DNA from: CAYMQB01 sp964392665 | GTDB taxonomy: Bacteria > Hydrothermota > E44-bin80 | Assembly (NCBI GenBank): GCA_964392665.1 | Contig: CAYMQB010000010.1 | Span: 1-64,000 of the forward strand | Direction: 5' to 3' | Length of the DNA: 64,000 nucleotides | Part shown: positions 15,616-25,544 of the stretch, one piece after another | How the letters are laid out: the number at the start of each line of letters is the position of its first letter | Numbering within the stretch: position 1 is the first letter of the stretch | The notes under the pieces: model-generated | Seen by the model: only the letters and a program-made list of their open reading frames with translations | Told to the model about the DNA's origin: nothing | Databases searched by the model: none | Position numbers and translations under genes: made by a program

Positions 15616-16854
15616 ATGAAAGATAAAGAAAAATTGGATTTCTGGATATTTCTTGAAACATTTTTTAAGTGGTGGAGAGTCATTGTGTTCAATGTTTTGA
15701 TAATAACTCTTTTAACAGTGGTCATAAGTCTTGTGCTGCCAAAGAAGTGGGAGGCAACAACTGTCATTTTACCTCCATCGCTATCTTCGACTTCTTTGAA
15801 TGTGGAAGATATAGGTTCTACTTATGCATTAAGTTCGATGGCATTATCTGCTCTGCCTGGCATTATTTCGCCTTCCGATATTGTTGCTGGTGTATTACAA
15901 AGCGAAACAATTAAGAAGAAAATTATTGACCGTTTTAACCTTATGAAAATTTTTAAGGCAAAGAGACTGGAGACGGCATTCAAGAAAGTTGACAAAATGA
16001 CGAGTATTTCGGTTACAAAAGAACAAATGGTAAAAATCAAAGTTACAACAAGCAAGCCTCAGCTTTCAGCCGACATCGCAAATGCATATGTAGAGGAAAT
16101 AGATAGATTTAACAGGGATGTGTTGATGACAACAGGTAAGCAATTTAGGGTGTTTCTTGAAAAAAGGCTAAAAGAAGCTGAAGAAGAGTTAAAAACTGCC
16201 GCAGAATCATTGAAGTCATTTCAAGAAAAAAATAAGGTATTTTCACTTGAGGTTGAAACAAAAAAGTCTATTGAGTTGCTTGGCAGTCTTCAAGGCCAGA
16301 TAATTGCAAAAAAGGTGCAACTGAATGCTTTGAAAAGTTACTCATATAAAGGTAATCCTGGAATTGTGAAACTGGAGAAAGATATTTCTGCTCTGGAGAA
16401 ACAGTTGAAGGAACTTGAGTACGGAAAAGAGGTAAAAGACAAGAAAAAGAGAAAGGACTTTGGTGTTGGTTTTTCTTTTCCATTGAATGAAGTTCCAGAG
16501 ATTGGATTAAAACTAACAAAACTTGAGATGAATATTGAGGTGAAAAAAACAGTATATGCACTCTTGGCAGAACAGTATGAAAAAGCGAGAATTCTTGAAT
16601 CAAAAGATACTCCAACAATCACGGTTCTTGACAAAGCACGGGCACCCGAGCTGCGAAATTTCCCTAAAAGAAAAAAAATGGTGGTTATCGCTTTTATACT
16701 GAGTGTATTCTATGGATTTGGACTTGCGGTTGTGTGTGAGGTTTTGGAAAGAATTAAAAGTAGCCATGACAAGTATTATAGATTTTTCTCCATCGTTGAC
16801 AAATTTCTCACGGAAATAAGACCAATTTTAAGGAAGTTTAGGATAAAAAAATGA
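15616..16854 (+). CDS. Wzz/GNVR chain-length determinant protein
   Basis: This 412-residue polysaccharide co-polymerase probably sets glycan chain length in the inner membrane. It has one N-terminal TM helix (~25-45, 'VIVFNVLIITLLTVVISLVLP'), a Wzz domain ('KKWEATTVILPPSLSS'), long coiled coils (~175-260, 'KRLKEAEEELKTAAESLKSFQEKNKVF') and a second TM helix (~355-375) after the family's Pro-rich motif ('VLDKARAPELRNFPKRKKM'). No tyrosine-kinase domain is fused. It is the first gene after the attenuator leader, and its stop overlaps the next start (ATGA). Confidence 0.88.
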   Translation: MKDKEKLDFWIFLETFFKWWRVIVFNVLIITLLTVVISLVLPKKWEATTVILPPSLSSTSLNVEDIGSTYALSSMALSALPGIISPSDIVAGVLQSETIKKKIIDRFNLMKIFKAKRLETAFKKVDKMTSISVTKEQMVKIKVTTSKPQLSADIANAYVEEIDRFNRDVLMTTGKQFRVFLEKRLKEAEEELKTAAESLKSFQEKNKVFSLEVETKKSIELLGSLQGQIIAKKVQLNALKSYSYKGNPGIVKLEKDISALEKQLKELEYGKEVKDKKKRKDFGVGFSFPLNEVPEIGLKLTKLEMNIEVKKTVYALLAEQYEKARILESKDTPTITVLDKARAPELRNFPKRKKMVVIAFILSVFYGFGLAVVCEVLERIKSSHDKYYRFFSIVDKFLTEIRPILRKFRIKK

Positions 16855-18317
16855 AACTGGCTGGATTTTGGAATTTCATTTTTCCCTTTGTCCCCGATAA
16901 TAGAAAACAAGTATATTCATTTCTTATCTTCTTTATTATCTGTCTTCAGATATGTGCAATTTCACTGCTTTTTCTCGATATCTCTTTTTCTAAATTTCTT
17001 TTTGTTGCTGGTTTTCTACCGATTCTTATTCTGCTACTTTCGTCTGCGGAGAATTTCTTTATTTTTATTGTGATATACAGTTTCTGCTTTCACCTTGATT
17101 CTTATGCTCATATCTTCAAAGGAGTTATTTCCGTGAGACTATCGTGGAAAAATCTTTATGCTTTATACGCTATTTTTCTTGTATACTGGATTTTTTCAAT
17201 AATTTTACGGAAAACAAAAGTGAGAATTGGAGCTTTAGGTTGGTCAATCATTATTTATGTGAGCATTGCTGTTCTTAGTTTTACTTACGGATTATTTAAC
17301 GGATACTATTCAAGCATGGTGGCTCTACAGAGGAGCGAAATATTCCCTCAACTGATGTACCTTGGTTTTTTTGTCTTTATTACTACCAAATTGAGGCAGA
17401 TAAACAGAAAAATAATATTTGATTTTTTCCTTTTCGCTTCAACATTTATCGGTCTGCAACTTATTTATGCGTTTTCTAAGAATAGTATAGCTGCTTTCAC
17501 GCGGATTAACACAATTACTGTACAGATATCTTTGCTTGCTTTTCCTTATGTCCTTGGTATCTTCTACTTCACAAAAGGAATTAAGAGGAAAATTATCTTT
17601 CTAATTGCTTTACTCCCTATATCGTTAGGTGTTCTTATTTCACTCCAGAGGAGTCTTTGGTTAGCGGTTATTGTAGTCTTTGTTGGTTCTCTTTTTATAT
17701 ACTTTTATAAGAAAGGATTTTCTTTTACCAAAATTGTCGGGCTATTAATTGCAGGAATAATAGGTTCTCTCGTTATGCTTACACTTGCGGTCTGGGGTTT
17801 ATCAAGGATTACTTCAGGTGCGGCAGTATTGGTTTTATTAAGACGATTTATAAGCCTTTCGAACATTCAATATCTTCAAGTTGATACTTCTGGTTTTGTT
17901 AGGATGACAGAGATAAGGCAAGCGTTATCGAAAATTCATGGAATTCAATGGTTTTTCGGACGAGGAATAGGGGATACTTTCTATTCTTTTCTTAGAACAA
18001 AGACAAAGACTTATTTCGATAATAGTTATGCGTGGGTGTTGTGGAAGATGGGTATCATCGGATTAATATCATTTCTAAGTATGTTTGTTATATTCTTTCG
18101 GAGAGCACTTTTTGTCCTGAGAAAATGTACTGACAAAAACGATTTAATACATACAATGACAATTTCGTTGAATATGCTTGGAATTATGATTTGTTCCCTT
18201 GGCAATGCTTCTTTGATACAGTTCAGATACATAATTGTCTGGTCAGTTTCAATGGCAATGATGGAAATTATTTACAGAAAATATAAATATGAAACTTCTG
18301 CTAACCTGCTCAAATGA
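16851..18317 (+). CDS. O-antigen polymerase/ligase-like membrane protein (Wzy/WaaL)
   Basis: The 488-residue protein has about 11-12 hydrophobic segments and the large periplasmic loop after mid-protein that marks the O-antigen ligase/polymerase family. That loop is near 'IQWFFGRGIGDTFYSF...FDNSYAWVLWKMG', with the typical 'G.G' and 'H/N-S-x-x' elements. Since this locus has Wzx and Wzz proteins but no ABC exporter, a Wzy polymerase role is most likely. It overlaps wzz by four bases and the next gene by 29, so translation is coupled. Sequence alone does not separate Wzy from WaaL. Confidence 0.75.
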   Translation: MKLAGFWNFIFPFVPDNRKQVYSFLIFFIICLQICAISLLFLDISFSKFLFVAGFLPILILLLSSAENFFIFIVIYSFCFHLDSYAHIFKGVISVRLSWKNLYALYAIFLVYWIFSIILRKTKVRIGALGWSIIIYVSIAVLSFTYGLFNGYYSSMVALQRSEIFPQLMYLGFFVFITTKLRQINRKIIFDFFLFASTFIGLQLIYAFSKNSIAAFTRINTITVQISLLAFPYVLGIFYFTKGIKRKIIFLIALLPISLGVLISLQRSLWLAVIVVFVGSLFIYFYKKGFSFTKIVGLLIAGIIGSLVMLTLAVWGLSRITSGAAVLVLLRRFISLSNIQYLQVDTSGFVRMTEIRQALSKIHGIQWFFGRGIGDTFYSFLRTKTKTYFDNSYAWVLWKMGIIGLISFLSMFVIFFRRALFVLRKCTDKNDLIHTMTISLNMLGIMICSLGNASLIQFRYIIVWSVSMAMMEIIYRKYKYETSANLLK

Positions 18318-19326
18318 ACATCCTGGGGTAAAGACTCATCTTCTTCAACTGAAAAAAGTCTGGGGAAACAATTCTGTTTTTTATCCAGTAGAAGAACTCG
18401 TAACTTTTTATCCCGATTATCGAAAAACGAAAATAAAGGTGCCAAAAGTAAAGAGTCTTCTAAAAACAATATCAAGACTTCGTTTCTCCCGCAAATGTTT
18501 GGATTTTGGAGATAATATCATTTTAGGAAGCTGGAAAGTTTATTATTCTGAAATCATTAAAAAATTAAATAAACTGGGTATACGACCAAGTATTTTGTGG
18601 TGTAGTACTCTTGGGCAAAGTGAAATGACCTGGAAGGCTGAACTCGAGCCGCTTAACAAGATATTTGAGCTGTTAAAAAAGGGAGCCATACGTTACTTGC
18701 TTGTTCCAGAAAAAACATACGAGTCATTGCGATTCATCAATAATGTTGAATATCTTCCGCATCCTCTTGATTTATCTACACCTTTGAAATTCAAGGAAAT
18801 CAATCTCTGGGGGAAAAATATTGACCTTTTCATGGAAGCCAGACCAGGGAAAAATGTTCTTCAGCAGTTGGCAGCACAAAAATACACGAAATCAGCTTTT
18901 CGTTTACATACTAACATAAGAAATGACACAGTTCTCAGTATTGCGCGGAAACTCAATCTTTCGTTTATTCAATATCCTTGGTTAGCGGAAAAGGAATACT
19001 ATGGATTAATAAAAGCAATGGATTTAAGTTTGCAGGTAACCTGGACAGAAAGTTTTAACTATGCAGTTTGTGAGAGAATGATTCTTGGAATCCCAACGCT
19101 TGTTTCCTCTGAAATATTTCTTGTTAGCAAAGACGCTTTTCTTAAAAAATATCTTGTTGTTAAAACTCCTGATTCTCCCAGTGTAATCGCAAAAAAGATA
19201 GACTTTCTTTTTCACAATCAAAGCTTAAGAGCGGAAATTAAGCATCGGGGGAAAGAAAGAGTCAAAACTATTGGGAGAAGATATAACAGGATGGTCAGAG
19301 ATCAGATAAAAATCCTTTTTAGTTAA
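18289..19326 (+). CDS. Glycosyltransferase-like protein (GT-B fold)
   Basis: The 345-residue cytoplasmic protein lies between the Wzy and Wzx genes. The C-terminal half has a GT4-like nucleotide-sugar-binding pattern, 'QVTWTESFNYAVCERMILGIPTLVS', matching the E-x7-E type motif, and an upstream 'IQYPWLAEKEYYGLIKAMDLSL'. The N-terminal half is divergent. It probably adds one sugar of the repeat unit; donor and acceptor are unknown. The start lies 29 bases inside the upstream gene (ATGAAACTTC). Confidence 0.65.
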   Translation: MKLLLTCSNEHPGVKTHLLQLKKVWGNNSVFYPVEELVTFYPDYRKTKIKVPKVKSLLKTISRLRFSRKCLDFGDNIILGSWKVYYSEIIKKLNKLGIRPSILWCSTLGQSEMTWKAELEPLNKIFELLKKGAIRYLLVPEKTYESLRFINNVEYLPHPLDLSTPLKFKEINLWGKNIDLFMEARPGKNVLQQLAAQKYTKSAFRLHTNIRNDTVLSIARKLNLSFIQYPWLAEKEYYGLIKAMDLSLQVTWTESFNYAVCERMILGIPTLVSSEIFLVSKDAFLKKYLVVKTPDSPSVIAKKIDFLFHNQSLRAEIKHRGKERVKTIGRRYNRMVRDQIKILFS

Positions 19327-19328
19327 TT

Positions 19329-20783
19329 ATGTATACGGAAATTAAAAAATTAGTAAAACATTCAAGCATATATTCTTTTGGGAGTTTAAGTGGACACATT
19401 CTCTCGTTTCTTTTGTTACCGGTATATACAAGATTGCTCACGACAGAAGAGTATGGAATTCTTGCAATAATAGGAGTGTTCCGCACAATTGTTCAAAGAG
19501 TAGTAAATCTAGGGACTCAGTCTTCGGTTGTCAAAGTATATTTTGAAGTGGACAACACAGAAAAGAGGAAAGAAGTCACCTCAACTGCTTTTATTTTCCT
19601 CACAGTTATTGCGGGTATTTTTACACTTTGGTTCTGGCTTTTCAGGGAGAAATTATCAATATTTTTGCTTGATTCACCGCATTTTAGTTTTCTATTCTCT
19701 TTCGCTCTCATTACATCGTTCTTTTATATAATTAAAACTGTTCCTCTTTCAGTTTTTCGTGCTCAGGGACGAGCATTCACCTACACAATATTTGCTTTTC
19801 TCACGCTTGTTTTGGGACTTTTATTCAATATTATTTTTGTAATTATCTTCCGCGAAAATGTAACAGGGATACTCAAAAGCTCTTTACTCAGTCACGTCAT
19901 AGTTTTTGTACTGGTTCTCATTCCTTTTTGGAAGAACTTTGTGTTTAAGTTCAAAAAAGAATATTTGTCACGAATGTTGAGTTTTGGTTTGCCAATAGTT
20001 CCGTCAGGCCTTGCTATCTGGATATTGACGCTACTCGACAGATATTTTCTTAAAGTCTTTGCTGATATGGAAACAGTTGGTATTTATTCACTTGGGTATA
20101 AAATAGCAACAATAATGAGTATGCTGGTTATTGTCCCATTCTCAATGGCATGGAGTCCACTTATGCTAAGATGGTATAAGCAGAAAAAGGCGAAAGAACT
20201 CTTTACTAAAACATTTAAGTATTTTTCAGTTTTTGGATTTTTCCTTGTTCTTGCAATTTCACTTTTTTCAAAAGATATTATTCATGTTATGACAACACCA
20301 GCTTTTTTTGATGCATATAAAATTGTATATTTTATAACTCTTGCTTATCTTTTTCAGGGATTCTATATGATATTTACTACAGGGTGTACTTTCGTAAGGA
20401 AGACCTATTATTTCCCTATTGCCACAGGAGTGGCTGCCGGATTGAACACAATTTTAAACATACTGTTAATTCCAAAATATCAAATGATAGGAGCCGCAGT
20501 TGCGACTGTATTTTCCTATTTGGTTATGACTATACTTATGTATTTATTTTCTGAAAAATATTACCACATTCCGTTTGAATTCAACATTAGCCTAAAAATT
20601 TTCTTTGTTACGACAGTTCTTTATATTGCCGGATTATTCATTGGAGGCAAACTTGTGACTATTGTTGTTATTAAGCTCATGCTTCTTGTTGGTTTTTTTG
20701 TGTTTCTTTTCTTATTCAAGGTTTTTAACAATCAAGAAATTGCTTATGCAAAGGCGTTTTTGAGAAAGAGGAAAAGCGTATGA
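19329..20783 (+). CDS. Polysaccharide flippase, Wzx/MATE-like
   Basis: This 484-residue inner-membrane protein has about 14 hydrophobic segments. The N-terminal 'KHSSIYSFGSLSGHILSFLLLPVYTRLLTTEEYGIL' is characteristic of Wzx-type polysaccharide biosynthesis proteins. The mid-region 'SFGLPIVPSGLAIWILTLLDRYFLKVFADMETVGIYSLGYKIA' is also diagnostic. It should flip undecaprenyl-linked repeat units across the inner membrane. The start comes two bases after the previous stop, and the end overlaps the next gene by four bases (ATGA). Confidence 0.9.
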   Translation: MYTEIKKLVKHSSIYSFGSLSGHILSFLLLPVYTRLLTTEEYGILAIIGVFRTIVQRVVNLGTQSSVVKVYFEVDNTEKRKEVTSTAFIFLTVIAGIFTLWFWLFREKLSIFLLDSPHFSFLFSFALITSFFYIIKTVPLSVFRAQGRAFTYTIFAFLTLVLGLLFNIIFVIIFRENVTGILKSSLLSHVIVFVLVLIPFWKNFVFKFKKEYLSRMLSFGLPIVPSGLAIWILTLLDRYFLKVFADMETVGIYSLGYKIATIMSMLVIVPFSMAWSPLMLRWYKQKKAKELFTKTFKYFSVFGFFLVLAISLFSKDIIHVMTTPAFFDAYKIVYFITLAYLFQGFYMIFTTGCTFVRKTYYFPIATGVAAGLNTILNILLIPKYQMIGAAVATVFSYLVMTILMYLFSEKYYHIPFEFNISLKIFFVTTVLYIAGLFIGGKLVTIVVIKLMLLVGFFVFLFLFKVFNNQEIAYAKAFLRKRKSV

Positions 20784-22126
20784 AAATTTTGCAAGTCACG
20801 ATAGGTTTTCCGCCCTATCAAACTGGAGGAACTGACCATCTTTCTTACTTGTTATCTTTTGGACTTGAACAAAAAGATGATGTAGAGTTATATGTTTTAT
20901 CTGGAAGGTTGCCGAGAGATTACACGGCTGATATAGAGAGCGAAATATTTGAAAATATGAGAGTTCGGCGTGTTCATTCCTCACGGAGAAAATTCCTCGA
21001 AAGTAGAGTTCCTAATGTAGAAATATCAACCTATAAAAATCTCTACTACGAAGGATTGTTTGAGAAATTTATAAAAGAGCTTAAACCAGATATAGTTCAC
21101 TTTCAGCATACAATAGAACTATCTACTTCACTAATACATATCGCCAAACGGTATGCCAATAAAACAATAGTTTCATTACAGGATTTTTGGTATTTTTGTC
21201 CTCGTATTCATTTGTTGAAGCTTGATGGGGCGGTTTGCAGCGGTCCCGAATTCGGATTCAATTGTTACTATTGTAGAACCAAAAATAATGTTAGTTGTCG
21301 AGGATTGCACACATATAAGAGTTCTCGTGGTAAGATTATCTCGAAAATCCCGTTACCTATAAAAACATTCCTGAAAGATAGAATTCAGAGAAAACAGTAT
21401 TATAGAACTGAAAGAGAATACGGTAAAATATTGCCTTTTATTTCCAGATATTATTATGTTATGGAAACATTAAAAAGCGCAGATTATATTCTTTCGCCAT
21501 CACGGTTCTTGAAGGAATCATATGTTAAGATCGCGAAAATTAATCCTTCGTCTGTTCTGACGATTCCGCTTGGTATTGTTCCATTTAGCATTAAGAAGAA
21601 AAATTCGTTTTCAAAACCTGTTTGCTTTGGTTTTGCTGGTTCACCTTCAAAGCATAAGGGTTCACAACTCTTATTTGATGTTTTCAAGAAAATTCCTGAG
21701 GATAAGGCAAAGCTTGAAATCTGGGGGAAAGGTTGGGAAGCTTTCTCTAAAAAAGCAAGATTATCAAAAAACATCGATTTTAAGGGAGAATATACCCATA
21801 GGAATATTGGTGAAGTTTTTTCTTCATTTGATGTATTGGTTATTCCATCTATTTGGGGAGAAACATTTTCCTTCGTTGCTCACGAAGCATTCTATGCGAA
21901 AATGCCCGTGATAGCTTCAAATATTGGTGTTTTTCCGGATATAATCCAGGACGCGAAGAATGGTTTCCTCTTCAATGTAAACGATAGCGAATCACTGTTA
22001 AAAAGTATTAATATAATAGTTGAGAATCCTGAGATGATAAAGAAACTGTCAAAAAACATAGAGAAGCCAAAATCTGCAGAAGAATATGTAGATGAAATTT
22101 TCAGTATGTACAAGAACATATTGTGA
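20780..22126 (+). CDS. Glycosyltransferase family 4 with Cys-rich insert
   Basis: The 448-residue protein has the GT4 fold. The N-terminal motif 'PPYQTGGTDHLSYLLSFGL' lies at the acceptor side, and 'PSIWGETFSFVAHEAFYAKMPVIASNIG' carries the nucleotide-sugar-binding E-x7-E. Between the two lobes is a cysteine cluster ('YFCPRIHLL...VCSGP...NCYYCRTKNNVSCRG') seen in a subgroup of GT4 enzymes and perhaps binding metal. Translation is coupled to the wzx gene by a four-base overlap and to the next gene likewise. The sugar donor is unknown. Confidence 0.85.
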   Translation: MKILQVTIGFPPYQTGGTDHLSYLLSFGLEQKDDVELYVLSGRLPRDYTADIESEIFENMRVRRVHSSRRKFLESRVPNVEISTYKNLYYEGLFEKFIKELKPDIVHFQHTIELSTSLIHIAKRYANKTIVSLQDFWYFCPRIHLLKLDGAVCSGPEFGFNCYYCRTKNNVSCRGLHTYKSSRGKIISKIPLPIKTFLKDRIQRKQYYRTEREYGKILPFISRYYYVMETLKSADYILSPSRFLKESYVKIAKINPSSVLTIPLGIVPFSIKKKNSFSKPVCFGFAGSPSKHKGSQLLFDVFKKIPEDKAKLEIWGKGWEAFSKKARLSKNIDFKGEYTHRNIGEVFSSFDVLVIPSIWGETFSFVAHEAFYAKMPVIASNIGVFPDIIQDAKNGFLFNVNDSESLLKSINIIVENPEMIKKLSKNIEKPKSAEEYVDEIFSMYKNIL

Positions 22127-22998
22127 CAATGTTATCCGTAGTTGTTGTAAATTGGAATACGAGAAACATCCTCTTTAAATGTTTACAGTTGTTAGAAAAA
22201 GAAAGGGTTGATGAAATCATAGTAGTTGATAACGCTTCCTCTGATGGTAGTGTGATGATGTTAAAGGATCACTTCGAGGGAATTCATGTTATTGAGAACA
22301 AGAAGAATGTTGGTTTTGCCAAAGCAGCAAATGTGGGAATCAGATATTCCTCGGGCAACTTGATCTTGCTAATCAATTCTGATATATTTGTTAAAAAGGG
22401 TGCGATTGAGCAGATAAAGAGATTCATGGAAAACAATATGGATGTAGAAATTTCTTCTCCTTTGTTATATTCGGAAGATGGGGAGGAAATTGAAAACCAC
22501 CGCCCTATTCCAAACTTGACATATATGTTGTTGAATTACTCATTTGCGTTACGACTTTTCCCTTTTTTGATTGTGTTTGTTCCAAAATACCTACAGGGGG
22601 CTGCATTGGTTTTTAGAAAAACGTTTTTTAAGAAAGTTGGCTTGTTAGACGAAAGATTTTTCTTCTACGCAGAGGATGTGGATTTATGCCTTCGAACGAA
22701 AAAAAAAGGATTAAAAATAGGTATCATACCAACGGCAAAAGCAGTTCACCTTTGTGGTGGTAGTTCAAAAAGAGTGTCAAAAGAAAAGTACTATCTCAAG
22801 AATATTGAATCGAATCTGCAATTGTTTGAGAAATATTATCCTAAATTAGTAAATTTCTTTATTAAAAAACTTATTATAACCCATTTTGCTATTAGAAACA
22901 TTTTCAATTCCTTCATCTCACTTTCATATGTAGATGGAAAGGAGATAGAAAAAAAGATGTGTTTCTACAGACAAATAATGGATATATGCAGAAAATAA
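22123..22998 (+). CDS. Glycosyltransferase family 2 (rhamnosyltransferase-like)
   Basis: The 291-residue GT-A enzyme begins 'LSVVVVNWNTRNILFKCLQLL' and carries 'IIVVDNASSDGS', the metal-binding motif 'LLINSDIF' and 'DERFFFYAEDVDLCLRTKKKG', the ED-type catalytic region. Such proteins often transfer rhamnose or related deoxysugars, but the donor cannot be fixed here. It begins at GTG 22123, overlapping the previous stop by four bases; an ATG two codons further in is an alternative. Its end overlaps the next gene by 13 bases. Confidence 0.88.
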   Translation: MTMLSVVVVNWNTRNILFKCLQLLEKERVDEIIVVDNASSDGSVMMLKDHFEGIHVIENKKNVGFAKAANVGIRYSSGNLILLINSDIFVKKGAIEQIKRFMENNMDVEISSPLLYSEDGEEIENHRPIPNLTYMLLNYSFALRLFPFLIVFVPKYLQGAALVFRKTFFKKVGLLDERFFFYAEDVDLCLRTKKKGLKIGIIPTAKAVHLCGGSSKRVSKEKYYLKNIESNLQLFEKYYPKLVNFFIKKLIITHFAIRNIFNSFISLSYVDGKEIEKKMCFYRQIMDICRK

Positions 22999-24146
22999 AA
23001 GTAGCAATGGTTGATGATAGATACAGAATGTATCGAAATGATCTTGTAAAAGCATTAGATAAAACCAGTGTTTCTATAACTGTTATTTCTCCATATAATG
23101 ATAAGGATTCCGGTATAATAAGGGGGGGTAAATGGCTTACCCCTATCTCGAAATATAAATCCTATCTTAGAGTAAGACCACTGAGAGTGTTAAGCTACTT
23201 TCTTATCAGAGAAAACAATATTTTATTAAGAGATAAATTTATTGATGAATTAAAACCGACAGTAATACATATGCAAGGAATATCCTTTCCATTGCTTGAA
23301 TTATTGGTGGGGAAGGCATTTGATATTCCCAAAGTTATAACTGTGCACAATATTTTTCCTCATGAGAAGTCATTATATAATTTGTACAATTATCCTCAAG
23401 TGGTTAAAAAAGCCTATGACAAAATGGGATTTAATGCTTTTGTTGTTCATTCAGAGATACTTAGAAAGAGACTGTGTTCATTTTATCCACCAAGTTGTCA
23501 ACGAATAAACGTAATTCCGCACGGATGCAATGGAGAGGTGAAAATTGTGAAAAAGAAGGAAGCGAGAAACGCACTCAATTTGTCTAAAGATATTTATCCC
23601 TTAATCCTATTTTTGGGTGGTATTCGAAGGTATAAAGGATTAAAATATCTCATAAACGCTTTACCTCATCTATTTAAAGATTATCCTAAAGGGAAACTCA
23701 TAATTGCTGGAAGGCCTATGTATGAGAAATTCAGCAGATATAATATGATTATAAGGAAGATGAAGCTTGAGGATAAAATAATACTAAGAATTGGTTATAT
23801 ACCTGAAGAAGAGGCAAACTTTTATTTTCAGGCAGCAGATTTAACTGTTTTGCCATATACAAGATTTACCGCACAGAGCGGAGTACTTCTACGTGCATAC
23901 GCTAATCAGTGTCCTGTGGTTGTAACCGATGTTGGTGCAATGGGTGAGTTGGTAAGAGAAGATTCAACAGGTATTGTTGTACCACCAGAATCAAGCAAAG
24001 CCCTCGAAGGTGGCATATTGGAGATCTTATCGGATAGAGTAATGCAGGAGAAGGTAAAACGAAATATGAAAGCCGCTGTTCAAGAGAAGTATAACTGGGA
24101 AAAAATTGCAGAAGAGACCGTTGCACTATATAATCAAGTCCTCTAA
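22986..24146 (+). CDS. Glycosyltransferase family 4
   Basis: The 386-residue GT-B enzyme shows 'LFLGGIRRYKGLKYLINALPHL' (start of the Glycos_transf_1 domain), 'YFQAADLTVLPYTRFTAQSGVLLRAYANQCPVVVTDVGAMGELV' and the closing 'KYNWEKIAEETVALY'. I start it at ATG 22986 (MQKIKVAMVDD); nine more in-frame codons upstream code inside the preceding gene. The acceptor lobe is divergent, with 'HMQGISFPLLE' and 'VHNIFPHEKS'. It should act on the lipid-linked oligosaccharide at the inner face of the membrane. Confidence 0.85.
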   Translation: MQKIKVAMVDDRYRMYRNDLVKALDKTSVSITVISPYNDKDSGIIRGGKWLTPISKYKSYLRVRPLRVLSYFLIRENNILLRDKFIDELKPTVIHMQGISFPLLELLVGKAFDIPKVITVHNIFPHEKSLYNLYNYPQVVKKAYDKMGFNAFVVHSEILRKRLCSFYPPSCQRINVIPHGCNGEVKIVKKKEARNALNLSKDIYPLILFLGGIRRYKGLKYLINALPHLFKDYPKGKLIIAGRPMYEKFSRYNMIIRKMKLEDKIILRIGYIPEEEANFYFQAADLTVLPYTRFTAQSGVLLRAYANQCPVVVTDVGAMGELVREDSTGIVVPPESSKALEGGILEILSDRVMQEKVKRNMKAAVQEKYNWEKIAEETVALYNQVL

Positions 24147-24197
24147 TATTTTGTTTCAAAGGGATTGCAAGGTTAGTGGAATATTGTTAACAAGATC

Positions 24198-25484
24198 ATG
24201 AAAAATAATGTATTAATAATTGCATATTATTTCCCTCCTGTTGGGGGTGGGGGTGTTCAGAGAACTACTAAATTTGTAAAGTATTTACCTGAATTTGGAT
24301 GGGAGCCGGTTGTTTTAACAGTAAGAGAGGAAGTATATAAAAAGGCAGGTCGTGCTATCGATGTAACTCTACTAGATGATATTTCTCCGAATGTCCATAT
24401 TGTGAGAACAAATTCGATTGACCTTGCACGGGTATCTTCCCGAATTAAGACGCAAAACGAATCGAAAATGTTTTGGATGAACTTCAAAAGTTTGCTGAAC
24501 AAGAGCAGTGGTTTATTTATAAATCCTGATGCACAAATGCTATGGATACCTGTTGCTGTGAGAGAAGGGCTTAAGATTATTAAGAAATACAATATAGGGG
24601 TTATCTATTCAACAGGTAATCCTTGGTCAGATCACATTACAGGTATGATACTTAGAAGAATAACGGGAATTCCGTTCGTGGTAGACTATAGAGATCCATG
24701 GAATGTTAAACCGTATGTTCCGTATTCTTCAAAGATGAGGAAAAGTATTCAGTTTTTCCTTGAAACGATGGTAATGAAGAGCGCAGACCAAGTTATTTTT
24801 GCAACTAAAGGAATGAAGAGAGATTATAGAGAAGTGTTTGCAAATGGGAGATTTGAAGTAATTCGGAATGGGTTTGATGCGAGCGATTTTACTTACGTAA
24901 AGCCAAAAAAGTTTCCTGAATTCACTTTTCTTTACGCAGGGAACATCCCGGGATATTTTAAAAGGCCCTCCGGTTTGATCTATGCTATGGCAAAGTGGCT
25001 TGAAGAACATCCAGAGCTGAGGGAAAGGATAATGATTAATTTTTTGGGAAAGAAAGATGAAAGAATGGAGTTGATTGTAAAAGAGAATCACTTGTTGGAT
25101 GTAGTTTATTTTCGTGGATACAAATCTCATAAAGAGAGCATTGCTTTTCAACTCGGAGCGGATGTGCTTTTCTTGGCACTTGAAGAAGATATTGGGAAAA
25201 CAGCCATTCCAGGAAAATTATTCGAGTATCTTGCATGTGGAAAACCTATACTTGCTCTTGTCCCTCGCAAAGGAAAAGCTGCCGACATATTAAGAAAAGA
25301 AGGAAGAGAGGAGTTTATAGTGAGTCCTGGGAATGTGGAAGCCATCAAAAATGCGATTGCGACACTATATGAGAAGCATAGGAAAGCTTGCTTTCCTCAC
25401 CATTCTGTCAAGCATCTTGAAGATTATACTCGAAAAAAGGCAACCGAAAAACTAAGTAAGATATTTTTCAAGTTGAAAAGATGA
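24198..25484 (+). CDS. Glycosyltransferase family 4
   Basis: The 428-residue protein begins 'VLIIAYYFPPVGGGGVQRTTKFVKYLPEFGWEPVVLT', the N-terminal pattern of a FCB-abundant GT4 subgroup, and ends with 'KTAIPGKLFEYLACGKPILALVPRKGKAADIL'. The motif 'IPFVVDYRDPW' is also typical of this subgroup. Donor and acceptor are unknown. About 50 bases separate it from the upstream gene, with no clear promoter, so it is probably co-transcribed. Confidence 0.86.
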   Translation: MKNNVLIIAYYFPPVGGGGVQRTTKFVKYLPEFGWEPVVLTVREEVYKKAGRAIDVTLLDDISPNVHIVRTNSIDLARVSSRIKTQNESKMFWMNFKSLLNKSSGLFINPDAQMLWIPVAVREGLKIIKKYNIGVIYSTGNPWSDHITGMILRRITGIPFVVDYRDPWNVKPYVPYSSKMRKSIQFFLETMVMKSADQVIFATKGMKRDYREVFANGRFEVIRNGFDASDFTYVKPKKFPEFTFLYAGNIPGYFKRPSGLIYAMAKWLEEHPELRERIMINFLGKKDERMELIVKENHLLDVVYFRGYKSHKESIAFQLGADVLFLALEEDIGKTAIPGKLFEYLACGKPILALVPRKGKAADILRKEGREEFIVSPGNVEAIKNAIATLYEKHRKACFPHHSVKHLEDYTRKKATEKLSKIFFKLKR

Positions 25485-25544
25485 ACCTGTGCAATTTTAA
25501 CACAAAAATATAATGAAATCAGACTATTAAAGTGGAAAGATGCT